DNA from: Litorilituus lipolyticus
Lineage (GTDB): Bacteria; Pseudomonadota; Gammaproteobacteria; Enterobacterales; Alteromonadaceae
NCBI RefSeq assembly: GCF_006439335.1
Contig: NZ_SAWY01000009.1
Span: forward strand, 124,001 to 188,000
DNA length: 64,000 bases
Reading direction: 5' to 3'
Positions 17,549 to 26,651 of the stretch are shown here, piece by piece. The position numbers and the translations under genes were made by a program. Numbering within the stretch: the first letter of the stretch is position 1; every line of letters starts with the position of its first letter. The notes beneath the pieces are model-generated. The model did not search any database, was not told the origin of the DNA, and was given only the letters and a program-made list of their open reading frames with translations.

Positions 17549-18016
17549 ATGTCTGTAGAACAAGTACCCACAGATCAAACCTTGGTATCGCTATCAGGTT
17601 TGAAAAGCCTAGACGCTAACGCAGAAAATTCGTTAGCACAGAAAAATTCAGCTGAAAAACCTGAACTTGAAAATTCAACAAGTCAACCAATAGCGGCTCA
17701 GGCTGAAAAGCTATTGGAAAAGCAGCAAATGGAAAAGGCTGCATTAGCAGAGCAAGAAAAAGAATCAGCAGAGAATAAAGAAGAAGTAGAGCAGTCACTA
17801 GAAGTGATTAATGAACTGCTTCCATTAAAAAATACTAATTTAATTTTTGAGTTTGATGATATTGCCGAACCACCTATAGTTAAAGTAGTAGATAAAAATA
17901 CAGAAGAGATTATTAGGGAAATACCACCTAAAAATCTTAGAAAGATCACTCAAGCTTTGAATGATATGGCCGATAGTATTACTAAGACAGGCGCTTTATT
18001 TAATTCAGAAGTTTAA
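17549..18016 (+). CDS. flaG: FlaG family flagellar protein
   Basis: FlaG proteins affect filament length in polar flagella. The 155-residue product has a low-complexity Glu/Ala/Gln-rich N-terminal half (about 1-90). It is followed by the conserved FlaG domain with NLIFEFDDIAEPPIVKVVDK and EEIIREIPPKNLRKI (about 96-130). It sits directly upstream of fliD, the usual place for flaG in Vibrio- and Pseudomonas-type loci, with a GGAGTAGGAGG ribosome-binding region. Confidence 0.9.
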   Translation: MSVEQVPTDQTLVSLSGLKSLDANAENSLAQKNSAEKPELENSTSQPIAAQAEKLLEKQQMEKAALAEQEKESAENKEEVEQSLEVINELLPLKNTNLIFEFDDIAEPPIVKVVDKNTEEIIREIPPKNLRKITQALNDMADSITKTGALFNSEV

Positions 18017-18097
18017 GAGCTTTTAACGTTAGCTTTTATTGTTAAAAAGTTGCTTGATATCTTAAGGTAAATACTTGGTATTAGAGGTAGCTTTATT

Positions 18098-19495
18098 ATG
18101 GCATTAATTACATCAGCAGGCGTTGGCTCAGGGCTAGATCTTGAATCAATCATTTCGGCAACCGTTGATGCTGAAAACTTACCTAAATTATCAAAATTCA
18201 CCAAAAAAGAGCAAGAGCTTAGCGTTAGCTTATCTAGTGTAGGCGCTATTAAATCTTCACTGTCTAGTCTTGACAGTATCATGGAAAAACTTGCCGATAT
18301 TGATAATTTCAATAAGCGTACTGCAACGGTTACTCAACCCGCCAGCGGTGATTTAATCTCAGTTTCTACTTCGTCAAAATCAACCAGTGCTTCATTCGAT
18401 GTTGAAGTTATTCAATTAGCACAGGGCAGTCGTGCTGTAATGGATGATAACCTATTCAGCGCCCCCACCGATGTGGTTACAGCCTCAGGTGGTAATTTAA
18501 CCTTTACTGCAGGTACAAAAAACTTTTCAATCAATTTAGCAGCTGGTGCAACGTTAGAAGAGCTTCGCGTTGCTATTAATGACTCAGATGATAATTTTGG
18601 CGTTACGGCCAATATAATAAATGATGGAACCTCGTCAAAACTAGTACTGACCTCAGATGAAACGGGGTTAGGTAATGATCTCGTTATTACAAACGATACG
18701 GCAGAATTGGATAATGTTTCTACCTTAGCTAATGACGGTATAACTCAAGGTGGCTTAAAAATTGCAGCTGATGATATGGCAGACGATGCCATTATTGAAG
18801 TTGACGGAATATCGATTTCCAGTGATACAAATAAGTTTACTAATGCGATTCAAGATCTCACGATCACAGCGTTAAAAGAAAGTGAAAACAACGAAACGGC
18901 AGGTTTAGTTGTTGATGTAGATAAAGCAACTGTTGAAGCTAACATTAACGAATTTATTGAAAAGTTTAACAATGTTATCGACACCATTGATTATCATACG
19001 CAGATTGGCGCAGCACTAAACGGTGATAGTGCTATGAGAAGCTTGAAGTCACAATTAGTAAATACGTTATCAAGTATGGTGACTGGAGCAGGTAATTTTG
19101 AAACGCTCTATGATATCGGTATCGGTTTAAGTAAAGAAGGTGATTTAGAGAAAGATTCATTGGTGAGAAGTTTAAATGATGCCTTAACTGATTCATATGA
19201 TGATGTAGGTACTATTTTTACAGCTCCTGATGGTATTGCCACTGTATTTTCAGGCTTACTAGATAATTATTTAGAAAGCGATGGTGCGATGAAATTTCGT
19301 GAAGATTCACTCAATGCGGAATTAAAGCAGCTTGAAAATGATAGAAGTAACCATGCTTATCGCATGGAGCAACTTGAGATTCGTTTACGAAAGCAATATT
19401 CAAGTTTAGATGTGTTAATTGCACAAATGAAAAGCTCTGGTGACTTCTTAAGTGGGCAGTTAGCCAGTTTACCTGGATTTACTAGAGAAAAATAA
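18098..19495 (+). CDS. fliD: Flagellar filament cap protein FliD (HAP2)
   Basis: FliD caps the filament and folds incoming flagellins. The 465-residue protein begins ALITSAGVGSGLDLESIISA, the FliD N-terminal signature. It ends with the paired C-terminal coiled coil including MEQLEIRLRKQYSSLDVLIA and FLSGQLASL, where FliD oligomerises. It lies between flaG and fliS. Confidence 0.95.
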   Translation: MALITSAGVGSGLDLESIISATVDAENLPKLSKFTKKEQELSVSLSSVGAIKSSLSSLDSIMEKLADIDNFNKRTATVTQPASGDLISVSTSSKSTSASFDVEVIQLAQGSRAVMDDNLFSAPTDVVTASGGNLTFTAGTKNFSINLAAGATLEELRVAINDSDDNFGVTANIINDGTSSKLVLTSDETGLGNDLVITNDTAELDNVSTLANDGITQGGLKIAADDMADDAIIEVDGISISSDTNKFTNAIQDLTITALKESENNETAGLVVDVDKATVEANINEFIEKFNNVIDTIDYHTQIGAALNGDSAMRSLKSQLVNTLSSMVTGAGNFETLYDIGIGLSKEGDLEKDSLVRSLNDALTDSYDDVGTIFTAPDGIATVFSGLLDNYLESDGAMKFREDSLNAELKQLENDRSNHAYRMEQLEIRLRKQYSSLDVLIAQMKSSGDFLSGQLASLPGFTREK

Positions 19496-19535
19496 TCACT
19501 AACGTATTGATAAGTATAAAAGTAGAGATTTAATT

Positions 19536-19961
19536 ATGAATGTAAAATTAAAACATTATCAAAAAGAAGCCACTAAAACGCAGATGGCAGATGCTGAACC
19601 TTATCAAATAATTCAAATGTTAATGGTTGGCGTTATGGATAGCTTAGCGCTCGCTAAAGGCAGTATTGAACGAGGAGACTTAGAGCAAAAGAGCCGTTCA
19701 ATTTCTAAAGCAAGTTCTATTATTGTCGCGTTAAGATCTAGCTTAGATTTTAGTGTTGGTGGTGAAGTGTCTGATAACTTAAATGCGCTATATGAATATA
19801 TGACTGAACGTTTAGTTGATGCAAGTGTAGCAAAAGATACTGAAGCCGTTGATGAAGTGGCGTCATTGTTTAGAGAAATTAAGTCTGCTTGGGATGAAAT
19901 CCCGATGCAAGCGCGTGTAGAAGCTGAGCAGCAAAGGGCAGCAACTGCGAATGTTGGCTAA
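19536..19961 (+). CDS. fliS: Flagellin export chaperone FliS
   Basis: FliS binds the flagellin C-terminus in the cytoplasm and prevents premature polymerisation. The 141-residue protein shows the FliS pattern YQIIQMLMVGVMDSLALAKG (about 22-41), followed by SKASSIIVALRSSLDFSVGG and ALYEYMTERLVDAS. It follows fliD by 40 bp and overlaps the next small gene by 11 bp. Confidence 0.94.
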   Translation: MNVKLKHYQKEATKTQMADAEPYQIIQMLMVGVMDSLALAKGSIERGDLEQKSRSISKASSIIVALRSSLDFSVGGEVSDNLNALYEYMTERLVDASVAKDTEAVDEVASLFREIKSAWDEIPMQARVEAEQQRAATANVG

Positions 19962-20271
19962 TCAACCGCAACTAAGCCAAACTCTTGAGCAAGCCAAAAA
20001 GTTAATCGCAGAGCAAGAGTTTGAGCAAGCAAGTGAACAAGTGACGCTCTTGCATCAGTTAATGACAGCACTTATAACAAGTGCTGACTTTGACCGAGAG
20101 ATATTTTTACACCCTGATGAAGATAACTTAGCTCTAAGAGAGTTGTTAATTGATATTGATAGTTTCTTACAACATGAAGTTAAAAATTTGACACTTGCAT
20201 CGCAAAACATTGTTAAAGAACTATCCTCTTTAAAAACAGCGAATAAAATGAAAAAAGCATACGGGGCTTAA
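19951..20271 (+). CDS. FliT-like small flagellar protein (putative chaperone)
   Basis: A 106-residue, mostly helical, charged protein with no clear motif. It overlaps fliS by 11 bp, so translation is probably coupled. In many flagellar loci the gene right after fliS is fliT, the FliD export chaperone, and the size and helical character here (LAQ-, leucine- and glutamate-rich, an internal LRELLIDIDSFLQHEV helix) are compatible. The FliT assignment rests on position and size rather than recognisable sequence. Confidence 0.55.
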   Translation: MLANQPQLSQTLEQAKKLIAEQEFEQASEQVTLLHQLMTALITSADFDREIFLHPDEDNLALRELLIDIDSFLQHEVKNLTLASQNIVKELSSLKTANKMKKAYGA

Positions 20272-20361
20272 GCTATATTCGTTTAAATACTCGGCAAACT
20301 CGCTTCTCTTTTCAAAAAATATAGTTAAATCTTGTTAATTACCTTATATTCTTCATAAGCT

Positions 20362-20376
20362 TGGCTTAACTATTGC
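20362..20376 (+). promoter_or_regulatory. Sigma-54 promoter for the maf arm of the glycosylation island
   Basis: TGGCTTAACTATTGC has perfect GG-N10-GC spacing. Transcription would start near 20388, about 95 nt before the GTG of the Maf-type gene. No other promoter of comparable quality was seen in the 211-bp gap after the fliT-like gene. Confidence 0.82.
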
Positions 20377-20482
20377 TTTATATAGTTATTCTAGTCGCTT
20401 TATTATTTTGTCATTCTTAATGTGCAATTTAGTTTAGTGAACAATTAAATTTAGTTAATAGTCTAAAAATATTAGGTGCACT

Positions 20483-22582
20483 GTGGATTCATTAGAACAA
20501 AATTTACGTGACGTAGAAAATAAACTCGAAAAGCTTCAGGATAAAATTGCTTTAGAAGAAGCTTTTGCTAAAAAAGCGAATGTTCGTTATGAACAAAACT
20601 TACGTGCCTTTGAAAAGTATTTTCCTGACATCTATCAGCGTTTTATTGCGTACAATCCTAAGCAAGATTTTCAACTTGATGTTAACCCTGATGGCACAGC
20701 AAATATCATAGATTACGATACGAAAGTGCCGATGTATTCGCAAACACCTATTGAGCAAGTTGAGGCACAAGTAAAGGAAACTTTGGCTAAGCCAGAGCTA
20801 AGTCGAGTAGATTTCTCATCAGTTGAGTTTATCGAAGATACTGCCGATTTTTTACATGTTCGTGTTATGAATAAAGTCGGTAAGGCTTTTAACAAAGCTA
20901 AAGCTGAACTAGAAGAGAATTTACTAGTCGATAAAACCATACCGAGCAAAGTAATTTTTGGTATCGGCTTAGGCTATCATTTACAGCCGTTACTTGAAGC
21001 AACAAAAGCGTGTTATATCACTATTTTTGAGCCGAATGAGGACTACTTTTTTGCAAGTTTGTTCTCGTTTGATTGGGCAAAATACTTAAAGCAAGTTGAT
21101 GATGATGGTTCTTATTTATATATAGGTATTGGTGATTCTGAAGAAGATATGTACCAAACCCTTTATCAACGCGCAAAAAGCATTGGTGCTTTTAGCATAA
21201 GTAATTCATTTTTCTATTTGCATTATAAATCGCAATCAGTTGCCAACTTGGTATCAAAAATAAAGGAAAATTTTCACCAGTTTTTTATGGGCTGGGGCTT
21301 TGTTGATGATGCTCTAATGAGTGTTGCGCACTCTATCGGTGTAGCTGAAAAAAATCCTAACATGCTAGACCAAGCAGTTAAACTGCCAAAGCCGGTTGAG
21401 CAGTTTCCAATATTTATTGTGGCTAATGGCCCGTCCCTTGATAAAGACATTGAGTTTATAAAATCGCATATAGATAAAGTCATTGTAGTTGCTTGTAATT
21501 CAGCAAGTACCGCTTTATTAACACAAGGTATTTGTCCTGACTTTCATGTTGCATTGGAGCGTACTAAAGAAACCTACGATTTACTTGAAGCGGTTATTTC
21601 AGAAGAAGAACGTCAAAAAATTAACTTACTTGTGCTAAATGTAATGTACCCTGATGTACTCGATTTGTTTGGTTGGAGTGGGGTTGCCCTTAAGGGCAGT
21701 GAACCTGGTACGGTGCTTTTTCAGTTAGGTGTATTTCTTGAGTCAAAAACGCTAATGCCAACTATTGGCTATTCAAATCCGTTAGTAGGCAATACTGCAT
21801 TAAGTTTCTTTGCTCATTTAGGTTTTTCAGATATTTATTTATTTGGCGTTGATAATGGTTATGTTGACGAAGCACATCATCACTCTAAAGCGAGCTTTTA
21901 TTATGATGAAGAAGGTAATTCTAAATTAGACTCCATTAAAATGGGCGCTGAATTTGAGGTAGAAGGCAACTTTGGTCAGACTGTAATAACAGAGCCGTTT
22001 CTTTACACAGGAAAAGAGCAAATGGACAGGTTAATTAGCTCTTTTGCGGGAACAAACCTGCAATGTTATAACTGTAGTGACGGTGCAAAAATAGAAGGCG
22101 CAACACCACTGAGATCGTCTGAAATTATATTAGGCAGTAGTGCTACCTCAAAAGAGCAAGCAATTAACTTTGTTAAAGAGAATGCTTTTAAAAAGCTCAA
22201 TTTACAAGGTTCCCTTGAAGATTTACTTTCTTTTGATATTTTTGAGCAAATCTGTAATACCATGATTGAAATCCTTGAGCAGCCAATTAACAATCGTGGC
22301 GATGCATTGAAAAATGTTATTGAGCATTTAAGGTATTTAATGTCCTTTAAGGCAGAAGAAAGATATCTTCATCTTTATTTGATTCTTGAAGGGGAGACGC
22401 TGTATATAAACAGTGTGCTGCTTAGCTTGTTGTTTAATTTTGGTGATGAAAAAAATATTATTCCGTATTTTAAAGAAGCGTTAGCCCACTGGATAGATTT
22501 CTTAAAAATAGCGCCAGAGCAATATCGTGAGCGTTGGAACGTTTTAAGTGATCATGATTTTGTCTTTACGGAGAGTAAGTAA
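20483..22582 (+). CDS. Motility-associated factor (Maf, DUF115) glycosyltransferase
   Basis: Maf proteins transfer nonulosonic acids such as pseudaminic or legionaminic acid from CMP-sugars to Ser/Thr of flagellin. The 699-residue product contains the MptE/DUF115-type core with PIFIVANGPSLDKDIEFIKS (about 310-330), CNSASTALLTQGICPDFHVA and, later, IYLFGVDNGYVDEAHHHS. The N-terminal about 60 residues look like coiled coil. The start is a GTG preceded by AGGTG. It overlaps the next gene by one base. Finding it beside pse genes strongly supports flagellin O-glycosylation. Confidence 0.9.
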   Translation: MDSLEQNLRDVENKLEKLQDKIALEEAFAKKANVRYEQNLRAFEKYFPDIYQRFIAYNPKQDFQLDVNPDGTANIIDYDTKVPMYSQTPIEQVEAQVKETLAKPELSRVDFSSVEFIEDTADFLHVRVMNKVGKAFNKAKAELEENLLVDKTIPSKVIFGIGLGYHLQPLLEATKACYITIFEPNEDYFFASLFSFDWAKYLKQVDDDGSYLYIGIGDSEEDMYQTLYQRAKSIGAFSISNSFFYLHYKSQSVANLVSKIKENFHQFFMGWGFVDDALMSVAHSIGVAEKNPNMLDQAVKLPKPVEQFPIFIVANGPSLDKDIEFIKSHIDKVIVVACNSASTALLTQGICPDFHVALERTKETYDLLEAVISEEERQKINLLVLNVMYPDVLDLFGWSGVALKGSEPGTVLFQLGVFLESKTLMPTIGYSNPLVGNTALSFFAHLGFSDIYLFGVDNGYVDEAHHHSKASFYYDEEGNSKLDSIKMGAEFEVEGNFGQTVITEPFLYTGKEQMDRLISSFAGTNLQCYNCSDGAKIEGATPLRSSEIILGSSATSKEQAINFVKENAFKKLNLQGSLEDLLSFDIFEQICNTMIEILEQPINNRGDALKNVIEHLRYLMSFKAEERYLHLYLILEGETLYINSVLLSLLFNFGDEKNIIPYFKEALAHWIDFLKIAPEQYRERWNVLSDHDFVFTESK

Positions 22583-23253
22583 TGGAACAGCAAGAGATTT
22601 GGCAAGATATTTATGCTCAAGGTCAGCAATTAAATCGCTATCCGTGGGATAGTGTTGTGTCATTCGTCTTTGCTTGTAAGCCTGATAAACCTCGAGAAGA
22701 CACTCGAATCTTAGAGGTAGGTTGCGGTGCAGGAAACAATTTGTGGTTTGCAGCAAGAGAAGGCTTTAATGTTACCGGTATTGACTTTAGTGCCGCGGCA
22801 ATAGATTACGCAAAAACACGATTTGATAATGAAAATTTATCGGGAAGTTTTGCCGTCGGTAGTTTTGACCAGTTACCTGAAGAAGACAAACAATACGATC
22901 TTATTATTGATAGGGGGGCATTAGTTTGTGCACCATTATCAGAAATTAAAATGGCAATTAAACAAATTCATCAATTATTGAATGAAGGCGGAAAATTCTT
23001 ATTTACTCCATTTTCTCAACAGCATAGTTGTTTTGATGAGCAGTTAGCTAATGAGGAGTGTTATTTAACGATCACTCAAGGCCCTTTACGAAAAGTAGGC
23101 AAGCTGTCTTTTGTTAATGATGAAATCATTAAAGAAATGTTCTCGACGGGCTGGAAAATTTTGTCTTTTAGACACATTACCGATAAAGAACAAGCACAGC
23201 AGACAGATTATCATCATGCTGAATATCGAATAATTGCTGAGAAAATTGCTTAA
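22582..23253 (+). CDS. Class I SAM-dependent methyltransferase
   Basis: A 223-residue Rossmann methyltransferase with motif I ILEVGCGAGNNLWFAA (about 50-65), followed by the acidic ribose-binding segment NVTGIDFSAAAIDYA. Its start codon overlaps the maf stop codon (TAATG), so the two are translationally coupled. That suggests a role in modifying the flagellin glycan or its acyl group. The substrate cannot be read from the sequence. Confidence 0.85.
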   Translation: MEQQEIWQDIYAQGQQLNRYPWDSVVSFVFACKPDKPREDTRILEVGCGAGNNLWFAAREGFNVTGIDFSAAAIDYAKTRFDNENLSGSFAVGSFDQLPEEDKQYDLIIDRGALVCAPLSEIKMAIKQIHQLLNEGGKFLFTPFSQQHSCFDEQLANEECYLTITQGPLRKVGKLSFVNDEIIKEMFSTGWKILSFRHITDKEQAQQTDYHHAEYRIIAEKIA

Positions 23254-23288
23254 TAATTATTAACCATTAAATATGCTTAGGTAGTACA

Positions 23289-24791
23289 TTGCTGACGTTA
23301 AAGAATAAACTCAAAGAAACGATGAGCAACAATGCAAGTTGTGATGCGCTTTATGTAAATAAACAGATAGTTAGTTATGAGCAATTACATAGCATGAGCC
23401 TGTATGTTGCGAGTTTATTACCGAAAGCTTCGACACAGAAAACAGATCACATAGCCATTTTATCTCACAGAGAGATTACTGCTTATGCGGCGATTGTTGC
23501 TTGTGTTATGGCTGATAAAACCTATGTGCCATTAAACGTAAAAGCACCGAAAGAACGTTTAGTAAGTATGTTATTAACAGCGCAAATAAACACTTTGGTT
23601 GTTAGCGTCCAGTATCAACATTTGGCAATAGAGATAAAAACACATTTACCGGCGCTTGAGCTTATCTTGATTGAAGAATCAAAGCTGTTTCTAAATGCAT
23701 CTAATCATATCACTCCATTTGAAACGGCAGAAAAGTTATCGAATAGCATTCGATATATCATGTTCACTTCTGGCTCAACAGGTAAACCTAAAGGTGTACC
23801 CATTTCAGAAGGTAATTTATTAGCATATCTTGATTTTGTTGTTCCGTACTGTGAATTATCTTCCGATGATAGAGCAAGCCAAACCTTTGATTTAACTTTT
23901 GATTTAAGTGTACATGACTTATTTGTAACTTGGTTAAGTGGTGCTTGTTTGTATGTTTTACCTGAAAGTGCGTTGTTTTCACCAGGAGCGTTTATTAAAA
24001 AGCACCAGTTAACGGCTTGGTTTAGTGTGCCATCTACAGGGGCAATTATGCAGAAGTTTGGCATGTTAAAAGCGCATGCTTACCCTTCATTAAAGTTGAG
24101 CTTGTTTTGCGGAGAAGCACTACCCACCAGTATGGCACTAGCATGGCAAAAGTCAGCGCCTAATAGTAAGGTTGTTAATTTCTATGGGCCAACAGAAGCA
24201 ACCATTGCTTGTGGTTATTTTGAGGTACCTAACGATTATAATGAACAGCAAGTTGTCCCTATTGGCAAAGCGTTTGAACACATGTCTTTTGCTATGTCTT
24301 CAAATGAAGAGTTGTTAATTGCTGGCGAACAAGTTACTTCTGGGTATTTAGAAGCAACGGTAAAAATGAATGAAAATTTTCGACAAGAATTATCAGAGCA
24401 GGGTAAAAACGTTACTTGGTACTATAGCGGTGATAAAGTAGCGCAACATGAAGATGGTTACTTTATCTATAAAGGCCGACTTGATGAACAAGTTAAGATT
24501 CAAGGTTATCGAGTTGAACTTCCTGAGATAGAGGCCATCGCTAAGGCTTTTTTAAAGAATAACTTAGTAAAAGCACTTGTTTGGCCGAAAGAAATCAGTA
24601 GTTTTAATAAAAGCATTTATTTATTTGTTCAAGCAAGTAAAAATGAAGACACAGAACAAGCAATTATTGAACATATGAAAAATCAGTTACCACACTATAT
24701 GCAACCTAAAAAGATTGTTTGGTTAACAAGTATGCCGTTAAATTTAAATGGAAAAATTGATCGCAATGCACTCAGAGCAATGTTGGAGTAG
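23289..24791 (+). CDS. NRPS-type amino-acid adenylation enzyme (DltA-like)
   Basis: A free-standing 500-residue adenylation protein that should activate an amino acid as AMP-ester and load it on the adjacent carrier protein. Core motifs in order are A3 FTSGSTGKPKG (159-169), A4 FDLSVHDLF, A5 NFYGPTEAT, A7 YYSGDKV, A8 GRLDEQVKIQGYRVEL and A10 LNLNGKIDR. The Asp in A4 is the residue that binds the alpha-amino group in amino-acid-activating members. The start is TTG at 23289 with AGGTAG upstream. It lies 2 bp before the carrier protein gene, recalling dltA-dltC. Confidence 0.88.
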   Translation: MLTLKNKLKETMSNNASCDALYVNKQIVSYEQLHSMSLYVASLLPKASTQKTDHIAILSHREITAYAAIVACVMADKTYVPLNVKAPKERLVSMLLTAQINTLVVSVQYQHLAIEIKTHLPALELILIEESKLFLNASNHITPFETAEKLSNSIRYIMFTSGSTGKPKGVPISEGNLLAYLDFVVPYCELSSDDRASQTFDLTFDLSVHDLFVTWLSGACLYVLPESALFSPGAFIKKHQLTAWFSVPSTGAIMQKFGMLKAHAYPSLKLSLFCGEALPTSMALAWQKSAPNSKVVNFYGPTEATIACGYFEVPNDYNEQQVVPIGKAFEHMSFAMSSNEELLIAGEQVTSGYLEATVKMNENFRQELSEQGKNVTWYYSGDKVAQHEDGYFIYKGRLDEQVKIQGYRVELPEIEAIAKAFLKNNLVKALVWPKEISSFNKSIYLFVQASKNEDTEQAIIEHMKNQLPHYMQPKKIVWLTSMPLNLNGKIDRNALRAMLE

Positions 24792-24793
24792 TT

Positions 24794-25060
24794 ATGAGTT
24801 TTAAAGAAGAAGCTTTTTATCAGTTTATTATGGAAAAAGTCTCCAATAAAATTGGTGAGACTAAAGCCGCTTCACTAGATGAGAATTTAAATTTAATTGA
24901 GCATGGTATTTTGGACTCTTTAGATTTTATTTCTATGTTAATGGAGTTAGAGATGAAATTTGGATTAGATTTAGATTTTGAAGATGTAGACCCTATAACG
25001 TTTACATCGATTCAAGGTTTATGTTTATTACTTGCAGGAGAAGTGAATGCCACCAGTTAA
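24794..25060 (+). CDS. Acyl/peptidyl carrier protein 1
   Basis: An 88-residue acidic helical carrier protein. The phosphopantetheine attachment serine is Ser42 in the GILDSLDFISML motif. It lies immediately after the adenylation gene and overlaps the next gene by 14 bp, so it is most likely the acceptor for the amino acid activated by that enzyme. It is distinct from the second carrier protein at 31769-32029. Confidence 0.88.
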   Translation: MSFKEEAFYQFIMEKVSNKIGETKAASLDENLNLIEHGILDSLDFISMLMELEMKFGLDLDFEDVDPITFTSIQGLCLLLAGEVNATS

Positions 25061-25778
25061 TTGGGAAAAAGTTTATAACAATGAGTTTATCCATGCCCCC
25101 GATTGTTGGAAAACGTGTGGTGGCTATTGTTGTAAAAATTTTTACGGTGAACACTTTAAAATTCTTGATAAAACTGGCGTAGCCTTACCCTTATTAGAAA
25201 GCGAATATGAATATTATAAATCTATAGGTGGTATTAAAAATATTACCGAGCCGGCAAAAAAAAGAACCTTTACCTTAACTAATGGTAAATCATTTTCAAT
25301 CTATATTTTATCTTGTAGTTGTGGTGGGCTATGTAATCCGCACAATGCTCGGCCACTAATTTGCCGAATCTATCCTTATTTTCCACTTGTTGATGCCTTT
25401 GGCATGATTGAAGGTTTTGAATATTCAGCATTAATGGATTTGTTTTATCGAGATCCCGATAAAAACCACAAATGCACATTAGTGCGTGAGCAAGCGAAAA
25501 AAGTCAAAGATGAATTGACGGTTAACTTAAAACCGCTGCTAGCAGATCCACAAGTTGTGTTTATTTTCATGTGCTTAAAAGAGCTGGTCACTCGTTTGAA
25601 AACAAAGATGGCGGATTTTATTGATAATTTAGATGATGAAGGTAAAAAACGTTTTATTGCCAAATACGAGTGGATGATTTTGACAGGTAAACCATGGGCA
25701 GATAAAGCATTTAGTGAGCGAATTGATGCTATTTATGAAGAAGTCAAACAAGCAAATGGTAATGTGGATTTTCTATGA
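25047..25778 (+). CDS. Cysteine-cluster (YkgJ/CxxCxxCC-like) protein, possible Fe-S enzyme
   Basis: A 243-residue protein with two cysteine clusters: Cys20, Cys24, Cys28 and Cys29 (motif CWKTCGGYCC) and Cys90, Cys92, Cys96 and Cys106 (CSCGGLC and RPLICRIYP). The CC plus RPxxCRxYP pattern is that of the YkgJ / zinc-or-iron-chelating family, to which the flagellin lysine N-methylase FliB is related. It overlaps carrier protein 1 and the AAC(3)-like gene, so it belongs to the same operon. Its function in flagellin or glycan modification is inference. Confidence 0.75.
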   Translation: MPPVNWEKVYNNEFIHAPDCWKTCGGYCCKNFYGEHFKILDKTGVALPLLESEYEYYKSIGGIKNITEPAKKRTFTLTNGKSFSIYILSCSCGGLCNPHNARPLICRIYPYFPLVDAFGMIEGFEYSALMDLFYRDPDKNHKCTLVREQAKKVKDELTVNLKPLLADPQVVFIFMCLKELVTRLKTKMADFIDNLDDEGKKRFIAKYEWMILTGKPWADKAFSERIDAIYEEVKQANGNVDFL

Positions 25779-26602
25779 AGTTGATTGAAAAGTCAGATAT
25801 AGAGACAGCGTATCATCAGTTAGGACTTTCTAGTGAAGAGTTTGTTGTTCTTCACTCATCATTATTGAAAACGGGTATTATCAATAAAGAGCCTGTAGCT
25901 AATTTACCTGCTAGTTTTTTTAGTGCATTAACAAATGTTATAGGGGCTAAAGGAAATGTCTTTATGCCAGCATTTGACTATAGCTTTCCTGCAAGTCGTG
26001 AGGTCGATTTACGAAGTCAGCCAACTTGTGTAGGTGTATGGCCTGAATGGTTTAGAAAACAAGCAGATGTGGTGCGTTCTGCTCATCCGATGTTTTCTTA
26101 TTGTGGCTATGGCCCTAAGGCTGTAGATATATGTCAGCCAGAAGTTGCTGAATTTGATAGCTTTGCAAAAAACAGTACCATGGCTCGATTAATTGAAAAT
26201 GATGCAATGTTAGTGTTGCAGGGAACTCATATTGGGGTTGCTACAGTGGTGGTGCAATGTGAAGCCATGTTAGATGTTAAATACCGATTTTTAAAACCTT
26301 TTCATGGTGATTTAGTATTAACTAATGGTCAGCGGGTGACAGGAAATTATTATCATTTTTGTTTCCCGTTTAATAATGAGTATCGTGAAAATTATTCTTT
26401 ACTTGAGCAGCGATTGCTCAGTAGCAATAAAATGACTAAAGTTTCGCTGGGAGCAGGTGTTATTTATGCTGTTAAATTAAAAGAATTGTTTACAGAGGTC
26501 AAAACTTTAATCACTGAAAACCCTTTCGCTTTATTAGCGCACACTCCTCAAAATTATTATCACTTTGAAAATGGTCAAGAGATAGCAACACCTTTGTCAT
26601 AA
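25775..26602 (+). CDS. AAC(3)-family N-acetyltransferase (glycan-associated)
   Basis: A 275-residue protein of the aminoglycoside 3-N-acetyltransferase fold. Recognisable family features are VVLHSSLLKTG (about 24-34), KGNVFMPAFDYSF (about 58-70) and RSAHPMFSYCGYG (about 102-114), with the conserved His. Homologues encoded in surface-sugar loci usually act on sugar amines or other small amines, not antibiotics, and the operon context favours that here. The start ATG overlaps the previous stop (ATGA). A shadow of resistance function cannot be excluded but is unlikely. Confidence 0.82.
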   Translation: MKLIEKSDIETAYHQLGLSSEEFVVLHSSLLKTGIINKEPVANLPASFFSALTNVIGAKGNVFMPAFDYSFPASREVDLRSQPTCVGVWPEWFRKQADVVRSAHPMFSYCGYGPKAVDICQPEVAEFDSFAKNSTMARLIENDAMLVLQGTHIGVATVVVQCEAMLDVKYRFLKPFHGDLVLTNGQRVTGNYYHFCFPFNNEYRENYSLLEQRLLSSNKMTKVSLGAGVIYAVKLKELFTEVKTLITENPFALLAHTPQNYYHFENGQEIATPLS

Positions 26603-26651
26603 GGTATCAGGTTCAAACAGTTAATAGCTAATATCTAGCACCTAATACCTT
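26602..26651. repeat. Palindrome between convergent genes
   Basis: AAGGTATCAGGT (26602-26613) and ACCTAATACCTT (26640-26651) are inverted repeats with one mismatch. They span the whole 47-bp gap between two convergent genes and overlap both stop codons. It may act as a bidirectional terminator, but there is no strong T run. Confidence 0.5.

Noticed and set aside
18073-18090. Sigma-54 promoter before fliD (TTGGTATTAGAGGTAGC)
   Set aside because: The GG-GC spacing is one base too long and the TTGC box is missing.
25775-26602. Aminoglycoside resistance gene
   Set aside because: The fold matches AAC(3), but the gene overlaps glycan-operon genes on both the 5' side and in regulation, with no mobile element nearby. 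A sugar or amine substrate is more likely.
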